Assembly (NCBI GenBank): GCA_030035585.1
Contig: CM057462.1
Span: 61,662,734 to 61,726,733, forward strand
DNA: 64,000 bases
Source of the DNA: Dugong dugon
Lineage: Eukaryota; Chordata; Mammalia; Sirenia; Dugongidae
Reading direction: 5' to 3'
Made by a program: the position numbers and the translations under genes. The notes under the pieces were generated by a model, which saw only the letters and a list, made by a program, of their open reading frames with translations, was not told the DNA's origin and searched no databases. This document shows, one piece after another, positions 43,131 to 53,654 of the stretch; the first letter of the stretch is position 1; every line of letters starts with the position of its first letter.

Positions 43131-43330
43131 CAGTGGCGTGCTGGTAAATGTTTAACAACTGGCTCTCGGGAGAAGGGGGAGGCTCTAATTTGTATCAGTT
43201 GCCGACTCTGGTGGTGTAAATACTCCCACCAGTTCAACCTACAATGTGATATCACTGAATCTGAAGTTGGGAAGAGAAGAACACAGTCAGCTTTTGCAAG
43301 CTGGAGTGAGCCAGCTCCAGGACGCCACTG
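43131..43330. mobile_element. Short DNA transposon-like element with 9-bp terminal inverted repeats
   Basis: Begins 'cagtggcgtgctggtaaatg' and ends 'aggacgccactg'; the outer 9 bases (cagtggcgt/acgccactg) are perfect inverted repeats. An internal hairpin (ctggtgg at 43208-43214 and ccaccag at 43226-43232) is present. No clear target duplication. Family unassigned, hAT-like by its ends. Confidence 0.6.
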
Positions 43331-43339
43331 AAGAGCTAA

Positions 43340-43690
43340 CCTGCCTCCTGGCATTTTTTTATGCTGTTCCTCTACGTGAATACCCTTCCAATTTCTCTCC
43401 TTGGTGAACTCCTACTGATCCTTCAAGGCCCTGTTCAAGATCTGCTTTTCTATAAAGCCTGCCTCCAACTTCCTGCCTTCCACCAGCCCCACTGCAACTA
43501 GCGTCTCCTTCTGCTGTGCCCTCTGGCCATCCGTCTGCTGTATTAGAGCTAGACCCAGAGATGAAGAGCACATAGGATGGGAACTCCTGGAGGGCAGGAC
43601 CTCAGTCCTAGTCATTTTGAGACACTTAGCGCAGGTTCTGGCGCCCAGTAAGGAGTAGTAACAGTGTGCTGAATGAACGAATGAACACAG
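43340..43690 (+). repeat. L2 LINE 3' region
   Basis: 'tgatccttcaaggccctgtt', 'ttttctataaagcctgcctc', 'tgggaactcctggagggcag', ending 'gctgaatgaacgaatgaaca'. Confidence 0.9.
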
Positions 43691-43884
43691 AGGCCCGAGG
43701 GGCTGCAGCAGGGCCAACACAGACTTTGCAGAAAGCTTGCTGACAGTAAGGGGGTGATTAGCAATGCCACACTCACCCCAGACCTGGGATGAATGGAACA
43801 GTCCACCCAGAGCCCCAGTGAGGTCCGAGAGCATCTGGCTCCAAGGCAGGGTGGCTGGATGTTGGCTCCCCTTTGGCACAGGGA

Positions 43885-43950
43885 TCTCTTTATTCTGCGA
43901 ATCTCAGGCCACAACTAATTATCCTAATGGGTTTAAATGGCCCTAAATGG
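43885..43950. other. Short AT-rich unique block
   Basis: 'aactaattatcctaatgggt' and 'ttaaatggccctaaatggtc' stand out by composition; too short to interpret alone. Confidence 0.25.
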
Positions 43951-44112
43951 TCTGGAGTCTGGACAGGACCCATCTGGAGCCTGTAGGTGGGCTGGCCTGG
44001 CTGACAGCAAGTGGGCAGACTTCATTGTGGATGTTGCAGGAATCCAAAGTGGCAATTTCTGTGGTTGCACGAGGCCTAAGACATGAGTCGGGAAGCATGG
44101 GCTCGGAGCCGA

Positions 44113-44283
44113 GGGTGACAATAATAACAGCAAATACTTCCATAGCTCTTAGTATGTACCGGAGACTGTTGTCAGCACTTTATTAACTCATTTGGTCATC
44201 ACAACAATCCTAGGAGGTACGAGCCATTATCACCCCCATTTTACAGAGGAAGAAACTGTAGCCAAAAAGAAAACAAAAACAAA
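44113..44283 (-). repeat. MIR, first part, split by AfroSINE
   Basis: 'aataataacagcaaatactt', 'ccattttacagaggaagaaa'. The last bases before the SINE are A-rich. Confidence 0.88.
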
Positions 44284-44487
44284 AACCAAACCCATTGCTG
44301 TTGAGTCTTGTTCTGACTCATAGCGACCCTACAGGACAGAGTAGAGCTGCCCCATAGAGTTTCCAAGGCTGTAAATTTTTATGGAAGCAGACTGCCACAT
44401 CTTCCTCCTGCAGAGCAGCTGGTGGGTTCAAACCACTAACCTTTCAGTTAGCAGCTACTTGCTTAACCACTTCACCACCACGGCTCC
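44284..44487 (-). repeat. AfroSINE inserted in MIR
   Basis: Reverse: 'cccattgctgttgagtcttg', 'catagcgaccctacaggaca', 'ccaaggctgtaaatttttat', 'aaccacttcaccaccacggc'. Confidence 0.95.
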
Positions 44488-44592
44488 GTAGAAATTGCAG
44501 CAGGGAGGTTAAATTACTTGTCCAAGTTTACATGCACAGTAAGCAGAGGAGCCTGTGTTCACACTGGCTCCAGAGTCCAGGCTTGTAATCAG
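44488..44592 (-). repeat. MIR, second part
   Basis: 'gggaggttaaattacttgtc', 'agagtccaggcttgtaatca' complete the split MIR. Confidence 0.8.
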
Positions 44593-44817
44593 AACACAAA
44601 GTCCTTTCTCAAACGGGGCAGGTCACTAAGACTTCTTTGTGCCTTTACCTGGACCACATCTACAGCCTTGGGAAGCAGGTCCAGCCTGAATCTCCTCTTG
44701 CTGCAACTGCCCCCACCGGGCTGCTCCAGGCCAGGCCACACCGACCTTCTTGCTCAGAGGAAGCCCCAGCCTGGCCCCTCTGCCTCCCTCCCACGCCAGG
44801 GCCCAGAGGTACATTAC

Positions 44818-44871
44818 CAGAGTGGTGAAGATGAAGTGGTAGTACTCCGTCATCATGCCCATGGCCATGGC
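44818..44871 (-). CDS. GRIK3: GRIK3 exon 5: 18-codon exon of the amino-terminal domain
   Basis: A 54-nt phase-0 exon; acceptor 'TTCTCCCAG', donor 'GTAATGTA'. Encodes 'AMAMGMMTEYYHFIFTTL', the helix-to-strand segment in the middle of the amino-terminal domain. A 54-nt exon at this point is characteristic of the kainate receptor genes. Skipping it would remove 18 residues without a frameshift, but would likely disrupt the domain fold. It was identified by joining to flanking exons, since it is too short to stand alone. Confidence 0.96.
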
Positions 44872-45022
44872 CTGGGAGAAAGCAGACTGTTAGCAACTTG
44901 CTGGGAGCACTTGATGGCCCTCCACCCCAGGTCACTGGGGACAGGACAGGGCTGGCCGCTTGGAGTGGGGTGCTCTTTGGGGCCATCTCTGAAGGGTGAC
45001 AATGGTTGGCTGCAGACAGTGG

Positions 45023-45140
45023 GTTTCACACTGGAATGTGCTGCCAAATCACCTGGGACATCTTAAAATGCAGATTCCTAGGCCACACCCTCTGAAGATT
45101 TCAATCCAGGGAGACCAGGTCAGGTCTAGATGTCTGTCTT
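45023..45140. mobile_element. MER5-like element
   Basis: 'ccaaatcacctgggacatct', 'taaaatgcagattcctaggc', 'cacaccctctgaagatttca'. Confidence 0.8.
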
Positions 45141-45214
45141 TTTTTCCCCAGACTTGGGTTCATTTAATATGTGAATTTCCACCACCCTATTCATTACACT
45201 GCCTTTCTCCTTTT

Positions 45215-45430
45215 CTCCTTTTAAAAATAATGCATTCTTTTTTGTGGTGGTTGAAAATACACACAGCAAAACATAGACCAATTCAACAATTTCTACATGT
45301 ACAATTCAGTGACATTGATTATATTCTTCAAGTTGTGCAAACATTCTCACCTTCCTTTCCCGAATTGTTCCTCCCCTCTTCACATAAACTCACTGCCCCC
45401 TAAGCTTCCTATCTTACCTTTCGAGTGGCT
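45215..45430 (-). repeat. L1 LINE 3' region, reverse orientation
   Basis: 'gttgaaaatacacacagcaa', 'atgtacaattcagtgacatt', 'gttgtgcaaacattctcacc' are the reverse complement of an old L1M-type 3' UTR. Confidence 0.7.
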
Positions 45431-46071
45431 GTTGTCAGATGTCTGCTGTCAGATGTCTGTCTTTTCAACAACTATCTCTGGGCCAGCCACACTTCAAGAG
45501 ATGCTGACAGAGACTCAGCCCTGAGACTGCCTTCTCAAGTACTCTGGACTCGACCCAGCTGAGCTCACCGTCCTGGTCCCAGAGAGCGGTGTGGGGAGCA
45601 CCGTCACTCCAAACTGGCCCAGCCAGGCCCATGGTGGGTGTCTGCCCTCAGTCTGAGCCTTCTCCAGAAGGGCAAACACATCCCTGCTTCCCAGACCCTC
45701 GGTGATCACATGGCTGCTGGGGAATTATTATTATACGCCATCGTGAAGTCTACATTACATATATTTTATTAGAAGCCTATCATCTATAATAATAATGACT
45801 ATAATGAGTTTTCTACAGAGTTCCTCAGAATGCTAGGCCCACAAAGTGCTCTGGGGACAATGTCACTGGGTCAAGCACACTTTGAAAATGCTGTGCATTC
45901 TCCCTTCTCCCGCCCTCACTTGGAGATTCATGATGCAGGGCAGCCATTGAAGGCTCAGAGAAGGTCTGTAGAAAGCAGACGTGCTTCACTTCATTTATTT
46001 AACTCCGTGTCACTGGACCACAGAATCTTCTTCTTTTTTAATCCCAGAAGTTTACCAGTCAGACAGCTCTG

Positions 46072-46262
46072 GGGGTAAATTCTGACTTCACCAGCTGTGT
46101 ATCTAGATGACTGCAGGCCTGTTACTTTCCCCTTGAGCCTCAGTTTCCTCATCCGTGAATTGGGCATGATAACAGTCCCTACCTCCCAGGGTGGTGGTAA
46201 ATGAGGTGCCACATGTGAGGTGCTTAGCACAGTACCTAGCACGGAGTAACTCCTCAATTAAC
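46072..46262 (+). repeat. MIR
   Basis: 'ttgagcctcagtttcctcat', 'ccgtgaattgggcatgataa', 'cttagcacagtacctagcac'. Confidence 0.9.
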
Positions 46263-46419
46263 CAAATTCATGACTGTCACTGTTATTTCATTACACATAC
46301 ACATGCTGGGAAGAGAAAGGAAGCACTGGGCAAAGCTCGCCGGGAGAGTGAGGGTTAAGGGATTTCTCGAGAGTGTGTGTTTCCTCAACAATGACTTCAC
46401 AGATGCCCCGTCCCCAGGG

Positions 46420-46590
46420 CCCCAGTGTAAACTCTTTACCTGCCTCATCTCATTGAATCCTTGCCATAACTTTATCAGGTAGGGGTGATTCCCCCCTTCT
46501 ACAGAGGGTGGGGCCACTTGGTCTAGGTCACACAGCACGCAAGGGCAGGGCAGGATTCAAACTCCCAAATGAGATTTTTAACCACTATGT
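46420..46590 (-). repeat. MIR
   Basis: 'ctcatctcattgaatccttg', 'ggtctaggtcacacagcacg', 'caggattcaaactcccaaat', ending 'taaccactat' where the next SINE begins. Confidence 0.82.
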
Positions 46591-46593
46591 TGA

Positions 46594-46935
46594 GGCACTG
46601 GTGGTTCAGTGGTACAATGCTCTTCTTCCATGCTGGAGAAGAGGATTTCTTTGATTCTTGCCTAATGCACCTCATAAACAGCCACCACCCATCTGTCAGT
46701 GGAGGCTTGCATGTTGCTATGATGCTGAACTGGTTACAGCAGAGCTTCCAGACTAAGATGGACTAGGAAGAAAGGCCTGGCAATCTACTTCCAAAAATAA
46801 GCCAATGAAGACCCTCTGCATCACAATGGTCAGGTCTGCAAATGACCACGGGGATGGCAGGGCCAGGCATTGTTTCATTCCATTGTGCACGGGGTCGCCA
46901 TGAGTTAGGAGTTGACTCACGGCAGCTAACAACAA
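46594..46935 (+). repeat. Composite SINE: tRNA-Gly-like head plus RTE-derived body
   Basis: Head 'gcactggtggttcagtggta' keeps the A-box-like segment closely; 'cctaatgcacctca' marks the end of the tRNA part. Body and tail as in the 30187 copy: 'atgttgctatgatgctgaac', 'ggtcgccatgagttaggagt', 'gcagctaacaacaaag'. Located at the very end of a MIR. Confidence 0.88.
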
Positions 46936-47119
46936 AGGATCTCGGTATGGGGCTTCCTTTGGGAGAGGACTGAGGCTGCCATTTGGCTTGGGCACCCCAC
47001 GTTGGGCCCAACCGGAGGGTGGGACTTGAGCCCCTCGAGGCTTTGCAAATGCCCTCAACCCCTGCTCAGCACTTCTCCCTCTGCACCTTGACCTCGCTGG
47101 GATCCCATGCCAAAGTCTC

Positions 47120-47265
47120 CTGGACTGCCTTCTCCCATTGCCAGGGACACTTTCTGGGACAATATAATTGCCTTTTGTACAAAGCACTGCCTCAAATCGG
47201 AATGTTTCTAGTTTCAGCTGCAACACCCTCCAAGGGGTCTGTGGGTGATTTCGGTGTTTATTTCT
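47120..47265. other. Repeat-free block, candidate conserved element
   Basis: 'gggacaatataattgccttt', 'gtacaaagcactgcctcaaa' (a SOX-like ACAA core), 'gatttcggtgtttatttctt'. Conservation not tested. Confidence 0.3.
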
Positions 47266-47591
47266 TAGGCGGTTGGCAGAGCTTGGCTCTTGTCCCCAGC
47301 ATGCTGCGCTGGCTGTGTCCGGGAACGGAGACCCATCTAGGACTAAGAGCTATTCTCCTCTCCAACAGTCAAGGCAGAGCTGAGCAGATGGTGCGAGGAA
47401 CCTCAATAAACCTCCTAGTAATATGAGAGTAATAGCAAGGGCCAAGGGCTGTGGGGAATTAGTCACTGCAAGAGGCGGTGAGGCGCTCTGGGGGCTGTGC
47501 CCAGACTCGAGGCCTCTCTGCTTCCCCATGTGTCTGCTCCTGCATGGCTTCAGGCCCCTCTCGCCAGCCCCTGCCTCCCACGTGCTTATAT

Positions 47592-47770
47592 GTAGAACGC
47601 AAACTAGCATTTACGCAGCGCCCCTCTGTGCCAGCTTCATTCCATCCTCGCACCAACTTGGAGCGTAAAGACCATTGTGTCCATTTTGCTACTGGTGAAA
47701 CTGAGGCTCAGAGAGGAAGAGTGACCGCTCAAGGCCGTACAGACAGAAAGAGGCAAAGCCAGGTCTGGCA
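47592..47770 (-). repeat. MIR
   Basis: 'aaactagcatttacgcagcg', 'gtgaaactgaggctcagaga', 'aaagccaggtctggc'. Ends about 90 bp from exon 4. Confidence 0.82.
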
Positions 47771-47858
47771 GACGCCACACCTGTGTTTGGGAAAGAGGAG
47801 AGGGGAGAGGTGGCAGAAAGATCCCAAGCCTCCCACCTGCTGGCCAGCACTCACGCAC

Positions 47859-48040
47859 CTGCTTGAGGATCTGTGCTGCCATGGTGTGGCTGCAGTCGAA
47901 GATGATGCGGAATTCCCGGCCTCGCTTCATCTCCTTGAGCAGGGGCCTCGAGTCGTCAGAGTCGATGGGGAGCTGGCGGATCTTTAGGCGGATGTTGTAT
48001 CTCGATGGGGCCATGATGAGCTCCTGCAGCCGAATGAGCC
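47859..48040 (-). CDS. GRIK3: GRIK3 exon 4: amino-terminal domain
   Basis: A 182-nt exon that enters with 2 nt of a split Gly codon (phase 1) and leaves in phase 0, giving 60 full codons. Acceptor 'GCTCTCAG', donor 'GTGCGTGA'. Encodes '[19 protein letters not shown]', '[20 protein letters not shown]' and '[20 protein letters not shown]', a strand-helix region of the LIVBP-like fold. The Cys in 'FDCSH' is conserved in the family. A longer accidental open frame (47637-48497) surrounds the exon, but the splice sites and family alignment limit the coding part. Confidence 0.97.
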
Positions 48041-48059
48041 CTGAGAGCCACAGGGCACA

Positions 48060-48420
48060 AAAGACGTGTGCATTTCTGTATACACAGACTTGCACGCACA
48101 CACGTGCATGTGGCCACAGGTCTGCAGATACATGGACACAGATATGTGGGCCCATATGTACATGCATGGAGACGTGTAGCGGCACAGACACAGCCACGGG
48201 TGTCTGAGCACCATCTGACAAAGGCGTGTGCACCCGCATGTCCATGCCTACACAAGCGCACAGATCTGGGAGCAGATACATGCGCATATATAACCACATG
48301 TTTCTATGTACACGCACGTCAATATAGACAGGGCATGCCCTTGGGCATACAGACTTGTGTGTAGATAAAGGAGTACACACACAGATTCGTGTAAACACAT
48401 ATGTAGATTCAGAAGTAGGT
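48060..48420. repeat. Degenerate CA/TG-rich low-complexity tract
   Basis: Short stretches of alternating purine-pyrimidine bases ('gcacgcacacacgtgcatgt', 'catatgtacatgcatggaga') for about 360 bp, starting only about 20 bp upstream of the exon 4 acceptor. Confidence 0.75.
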
Positions 48421-48619
48421 CTAGGCAGAAAGCACATCCCCACTGACCATACCAACCTCCTCTCCCACTCCCCACAGCATGGTGAGACACGAGGCATAAT
48501 CTCCCTTCACATCCCCAGCAAACCTGCCACCAGGGTGAGGGCACAAGTGGCTGGCTCCAGGCTCAACTGTAGCGACCTTGGACTAGGTAAAACCAGGTGT
48601 TTTTTATGCCCCGCACCCC

Positions 48620-48895
48620 TAGGGGCAGGTTGCCTGGGCAAACCTTACCCATTCTTCCCGGCTTAATACAACCACAGCCTCCATGAAGGCTTCCCCTACT
48701 GCTCTGTCCAGACAAGGCCTACCCCTTCTCCCCAAACCTGGCGCCTCCTCCTTCACGTTGGCTTCCTCTGGCCTCCTCTCACTCACCGCACCCTGCCACT
48801 AGCACCCTGACAACAGGGCTGGGTTCCCATAGCCCCTAGCTCAGGTCCTGGCACTTACATGGTACTCAACAAAGATTTCTAAATTGAACTGACTT
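48620..48895 (+). repeat. L2 LINE 3' region
   Basis: 'ctccatgaaggcttccccta', 'ctagctcaggtcctggcact', 'tggtactcaacaaagatttc'. Confidence 0.75.
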
Positions 48896-49299
48896 CCTGT
48901 TTATTTCTCCCCACCCTGAAAATGCCATCCTCCACTCTGGCATTTTGCAAAACCACTTAATCTGGGGACTTCCAGGGAAAACGGAATGTCACTTCTTGGA
49001 GACAAATGGCTTGCTTAGGTCTAATTAAGTTCATTTCCGTCCCCATTCCAAGATCCATTCTTGCTGACTCCTCTCTGCGTAGCCTGGGAACAAGCCTGCC
49101 TGCCGCTCTCTACACCCCTGTCTTACGGCAAGGGGTGCTGAGCCAGCATGGGGCCAAGGTCCCAGTAGGTCATCCCCTCCCACCTGCTCTGCCTCCTGCC
49201 CATTCTAAGGACTCAGTGTCTGCATACTGGCTGCAGGTGACACCATCTGCATTGTCCATTCAGCCATGTTCCCCTACCAACAGCACTCCATATTTCCTT

Positions 49300-49800
49300 T
49301 GGGGAACAATTCCTCCCCACTCTCAGGCCACGTGACCCAGGTGGGATCCATCCCCAGCTCCAGGAGCAAAGCATGTGGTCCCAACCTGACCAATCAGCTC
49401 AGACATTCCTCTAGGCATAGGTATTGGCTCAGAGATAGATACATGACACAAGTTGGTTCTATCAGAGTGGGTCCCAGAAATTGTGCTAGAGCAACTGGTA
49501 AGAGACACCCCCTTCTCCATTCAATTCAAATAGGGAGGATGCCAGTCTGGGGATCACCATATATAGCACCAGAAGGATTCCAACAGGGCAGAGTCAGAAA
49601 GGATGAATAGAAACTAAGGTCTGGTGATACCCATTTGAGCCCCTGGATCAAACTGTACTTGAAGCTAAAATCACAAACTTTCCAGTAAAGGCAGCTAATA
49701 CATAAATACCTCTCCTTCCCCTCAAAACCTTTTTTTTTTTTTTTTTGCTTTAAGCTAGTTTGCACTGTATTAAATTTTGCAATCAACTCTTACAGTGTCC
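49300..49800 (+). repeat. Ancient LTR-like interspersed repeat, family unassigned
   Basis: 'acctgaccaatcagctcaga', 'tgagcccctggatcaaactg', 'gcttgaagctaaaatc'-type text and a final 'tttgctttaagctagtttgc' recall a class of old mammalian LTR-like repeats. Includes a 17-T run at 49730-49746. Confidence 0.45.
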
Positions 49801-50679
49801 TGTATCTGGACAGAGTCCCCCTACTTAGGTAGTCCTCTTCAGAAGCCTTCCAACAGAGTCCCAGTTTCCAGAACAATCTCTGATACACATGCCTGAGTCT
49901 GTTCAGTGCCTCATTCTCATTCCTGAGTGCTGGATGTCAGGAAAGCAATCTGACTAGTGCCCATCACTCCACTCTGCTGGAGGCAGACAGACATGTATCC
50001 CTGTGACCTAAGCCTCCCAAAGATCTTCCGAACAAGCTTTGCCATGTCTGTGAGCATCACGAACTCCCAGCCCACGGGAAGGTCTCAGACCCAGGGCTCT
50101 GGAGTGGTCTGGATCAAAGAGGGGTCCCAGTGCCTCCTAATGCCTGTCTTGATGATGAGGAGACAAGGACATCAGCTGACCTTAGCAGAGAAGGAAGGGG
50201 CCGCAGCTACCTCCAAACGCACCCTCCACCCCAACTAATTCCAGAAATGCTTGGTTTAGTTGAGTGGTGTTGCCCATTCACACCTTTATCCTGCAAGACC
50301 CTGAGTGTACACTCTGCTCATATGTGCTCAGTTTTCAGACTCATGCACAGCATCAGTAGACACATGGTCTTTGGGGACCCAGGACATGAGGACAGGGACA
50401 GACTGGACACTGCAGCAGAGGCCACCAGGGCCTTCTTGTCAACCAAGTGCATCAACCCGTATAACGCATAGTGACCCACATTCTCCAGCAGCAAAATGTC
50501 AGAACTTCTTCCCATCAGTGTTTCCCCAAAAGAGACAAGAGGCTCGTCTCGGCACACCCCACCAGAGGATGAGGCTCTCTTTGTTTGCCTGAGATGAGCT
50601 CTTCTTCCTGGCTGCTTCCCTAATCAATCTCTCTCAAAATATCTGCAGTGAATCACGGTTGTCGGAATCACACTTTTCA

Positions 50680-50890
50680 CTTACAAAGCACTTCTGCATT
50701 CATTACCCTATTTAGCCATCTCCCCAGTCCTAGAAGGCATGCAGAACAGGATTTTCATTCCAATGTTACAGATAAAGAACTTGAGGCCCAGATGGATTAA
50801 GTGATCCTCCCAAGGTTTTGCAACATGCTAACAGTGGGGTTGAATGTAGAGACTCAATCTTTTGGCTCCTAGGCTGGGGCTCTTTCTTCC
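50680..50890 (-). repeat. MIR
   Basis: 'tacaaagcacttctgcattc', 'gttacagataaagaacttga', 'gtggggttgaatgtagagac'. Confidence 0.78.
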
Positions 50891-51086
50891 ACCCCAAGGT
50901 TTTTCTAGGCTCCTTCTTTTCCCTCTCAGCATGAGTGTGTCTTTTTGCACATATTCGGGTAGGAAAGTGGAGATTTGGCAACTCCTGGGGGGCAAATGCT
51001 GTTGGTTGCCTCCTCAACAGCCACTCCCCCTAGGATAGATTGCAATGATGATCCCAATTCTTGACCCTTCCCTATGTCCACAGTCC

Positions 51087-51470
51087 ACCACCCATCTGTC
51101 AGTTTGTTGTACTCTGGTGACTTGTGTGTTGCTATGATGCTGGAAGTTATACCACCAGTATTTGAAGTATCAGCAGGGTCACACGCGGTGGACAGATTTC
51201 AAGAGAGCTTCCAGACTAAGAGAAACGAGGAAGAAAGGCCTGGGGATCTACTTCCAAAAATTAGTCAGTGAAAAACTTATGGCTCACAACAGAATATGTC
51301 CAATATAGTGCTGAAAGATGAGCCCCCTAGGTTGGAAGGCATTACACAATAGCCGCAACAATGGACTTGAGCATACAAATGATCATGAAGATGGTGCAGG
51401 ACCAGTAAATGCTTCATTCTGTTACACATAAGGTCACCATGAGTCGGAGCCAACTCCATGGCAACTAACA
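51087..51470 (+). mobile_element. RTE-derived non-autonomous element
   Basis: 'ccacccatctgtcagtttgt', 'gtgttgctatgatgctggaa', 'ttataccaccagtatttgaa', 'gatgagccccctaggttgga', 'gagtcggagccaactccatg', tail 'gcaactaacaacatc'. Collinear with 17236 and 60735. Confidence 0.9.
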
Positions 51471-51479
51471 ACATCAGTA

Positions 51480-51945
51480 TATCCACACCCTTTGCCATGT
51501 AACTTTGCAGTGCCTTCCAGTCATGGGGAAGTGGTCTGCTGTACCCCTTGATACTAGATTCAACCCCGTGACTTGTTTTAGCTAATAGGATGTTAGCAGG
51601 CATGACACAAGCAGATACTTGAAACGCAATTGTGCACTGGGTTTGTTCTTGTGCATCTCTGCCATCATCGTGAGAACGTGTTTGGGCTAGCCTGCTAGAG
51701 GATAAGAGACATGTGGAGCACAGCCGACTTACACCTGTCTTTCCAGCCAAGGCCAGCCTAAATCAACCAACAGCCGGCCAACTCCCAGGCATGTGACTGA
51801 GCTAGCCGAGACCAGAGAAAGAGCCTAGCCACACCCAGTCTACATTCCCAAGCCTGTAGACTTGTGAGCTAAAGAAATGCTTGCTGTTTTAAGGCACTGG
51901 GTGTTTTACATAGAATCATTATAGAAACAGTTAACTGATGCACCC
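51480..51945 (+). repeat. Ancient LTR-like repeat (ERVL/MaLR-type), family unassigned
   Basis: 'gtgacttgttttagctaata', 'ggatgttagcaggcatgaca', 'gtgagctaaagaaatgcttg', 'tgttttaaggcactgggtgt' match the 3' layout of old mammalian LTRs. Too diverged for a firm call; no viral coding region. Confidence 0.5.
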
Positions 51946-51999
51946 TTCCCCCCTTACTAGCATGTCAAAAGACCCATGATTTTGTTTGTTTGTTTGCCA

Positions 52000-52093
52000 G
52001 TCCCAAGAAATGACTCATGATTGGTTGGAAGCAACCAATGGCAATCCCCTTCCCATTTGACAGGGCCTAGAGTAGTAGACATAAACATAAACA

Positions 52094-52133
<40 letters not shown>

Positions 52134-52540
52134 TCTATATATATATACATATATATATATAAAATCTATACCCAGTGGTCTGCTGGAAAGTTCTGAGACA
52201 GAGTTTTCTTCCTGATAAGAGGTATGAGTCACATTAAGAAAAATCCCTTTGGTTTCCACCTTCTTCCTTCTTGCTTTGGATGTTGTCATGGAAGAATGTG
52301 ATGTCTGGAGCTGCAACAACTCTACTGTGACCATGAGGGAAAGCAAAGAGAACTGCAGTGATTCTGGCCCAGCATCCTGATTTTGCTGAGCTGCTAAACC
52401 AAGCCTGGAAAGGCCCACCTCTATATTTCTTGTCAAAGAGATAACTAAATGGCTGTTGCTTGAGTGGATTTGAGTTGGGTGTCTATAATCTGCAGCCAAA
52501 ACATCCTGATGGACACAACCCCCAAAGCAAACCGTCAAAG
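52000..52540 (+). repeat. Ancient LTR-like repeat containing CT/AT microsatellite, family unassigned
   Basis: 'caaccaatggcaatcccctt', 'gttttcttcctgataagagg', 'tctactgtgaccatgaggga', 'ataatctgcagccaaaacat' suggest an old LTR-like element. The apparent 221-codon ORF across it has no recognisable domain. Confidence 0.4.
52094..52160. repeat. (TC)n(AT)n compound microsatellite
   Basis: TC units 52094-52120, one G, TC units to 52136, then alternating AT with one C interruption to 52160. Confidence 0.97.
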
Positions 52541-53029
52541 CTATATAGTGCTTCCCCACTCCACGGGTTTGATGACCCACAGGTTTTCCTGCACCCTTGA
52601 AATATCCTGATTCTGGGAGCATGCCTCTTGGTACCCATTCATCATCAAGGTTATATTTTGTTCTATTGAATCCAACCCTGAATCCCTAGTACCAAGCATC
52701 TTCATGACCAAACCAGCTCCCTCGCTGACTCCGCTATATCACCCACTCTACAGGCTCCAAATCTCAGCACCAGCTCTGACAAGTCTCTCTCTCCCCACTG
52801 CATAATATTCATCACCACGCCATAGCATCTTTTCTTGTGCAAAGCCCACCCCACAGTGCAGTCTGGAGGCCCTAGTACTGCTAAACAAGTGGTTCACCCT
52901 GTTCACATCCATGTCTTTCTTCCATTCTGGCCCTAAGTTCTCTTCTAAGCAACTCTCATGCTCAGGTGTCATTTGCTCCTGCCTGGACCAAGATAGCCAC
53001 CTCCTCCTCAGTCTTCTTGCTTCAGGCTC

Positions 53030-53440
53030 TGCCTCCAATCCTACCTGTACACTGCTGTCAGAGTCACCTTTTTGAAGCTCTGCTTTCATTACTCCATTCC
53101 TGTTCTTAACAACACTCAGTGACTCCTCACTACTTACATATAAAGTCTGAACACTTAAGCTGAACATGGGAAACCCTGCACAGCCTAACTATACCCTAAT
53201 TTTTGACTTTTTCTGCTCGCTCTCCAACTAGATTCCTCTCTCCCAATAAGGCTGTCCTCTGGATAAAACTGCCAGGCACAATCCCACCTCCACACTTTTG
53301 CTCATGCTGTTCCCACCACCTGTAATGTCCTCATGACTCCTCCCCCTGCCTATCCTTAAGGTCCAGCTCACATCTCCCCCTCTAGTAAGCCAGCCCAGAT
53401 CCACCAAAGCCATAGACTTCTCTCCCAAATGCCTTCACCT
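53030..53440 (+). repeat. L2 LINE 3' region
   Basis: 'cactgctgtcagagtcacct', 'gactcctcactacttacata', 'ccacacttttgctcatgctg', 'aaggtccagctcacatctcc'. Confidence 0.88.
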
Positions 53441-53584
53441 CTAACTGTACATACATGTCACTTGATTCTTATCTTTGATGGCCTGGAATTACCAGTGACC
53501 TCAGGGTGGGAACCCACTTTCTTAAGATATGATTAATTTCTTCAAAGAAGACAGAGTAACAACACCTTCATTTCTTCACCCTTA

Positions 53585-53626
53585 CCAGTGCCCGACACAC
53601 TATTTCCAGTGCCCGACACACTATTT
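53585..53626. repeat. Perfect 21-bp tandem duplication
   Basis: Two identical 21-base copies beginning 'ccagtgcccgacacactatt', at 53585 and 53606, with no mismatches. Confidence 0.97.
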
Positions 53627-53654
53627 CCCACAATACTTAATTATACTTTACTTC

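Larger units (their letters stand above)
33733..44817 (-). other. GRIK3: Intron 5
   Basis: 11085 bp, the largest complete intron here. Contains MIRs (33893, 36140, 36773, 37095, 39650, 40012, 40205, 42330, 44113), AfroSINEs (34193, 35088, 44284), L2 (37460, 40920, 41090, 43340), an LTR (40389), MER5-like (36505), MER20-like (41815) and short transposon-like (43131) elements, a CA repeat (39524) and candidate conserved blocks (36340, 38345, 38855-39250, 43885). Unassigned: about 34420-35080, 35270-36130, 37960-38340, 41190-41800, 41970-42320, 42500-43120 and 43700-43880. Confidence 0.85.
44872..47858 (-). other. GRIK3: Intron 4
   Basis: 2987 bp. Holds a MER5-like element (45023), an antisense L1 fragment (45215), MIRs (46072, 46420, 47592), a tRNA-Gly-headed SINE (46594) and a candidate conserved block (47120). 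An AT-rich patch at 45725-45815 ('acatatattttattagaagc') has no recognised family. Unassigned: 45525-46070 and 47270-47590. Confidence 0.85.

Noticed and set aside
47637..48497. 286-codon open frame on the minus strand
   Set aside because: It only stays open through exon 4 by chance. Splice signals and receptor alignment restrict coding to 47859-48040; the rest is CA-rich intron.
51957..52622. 221-codon open frame on the minus strand
   Set aside because: Passes through a CT/AT microsatellite and an LTR-like repeat; low-complexity 'RERERERE' stretch, no protein features.
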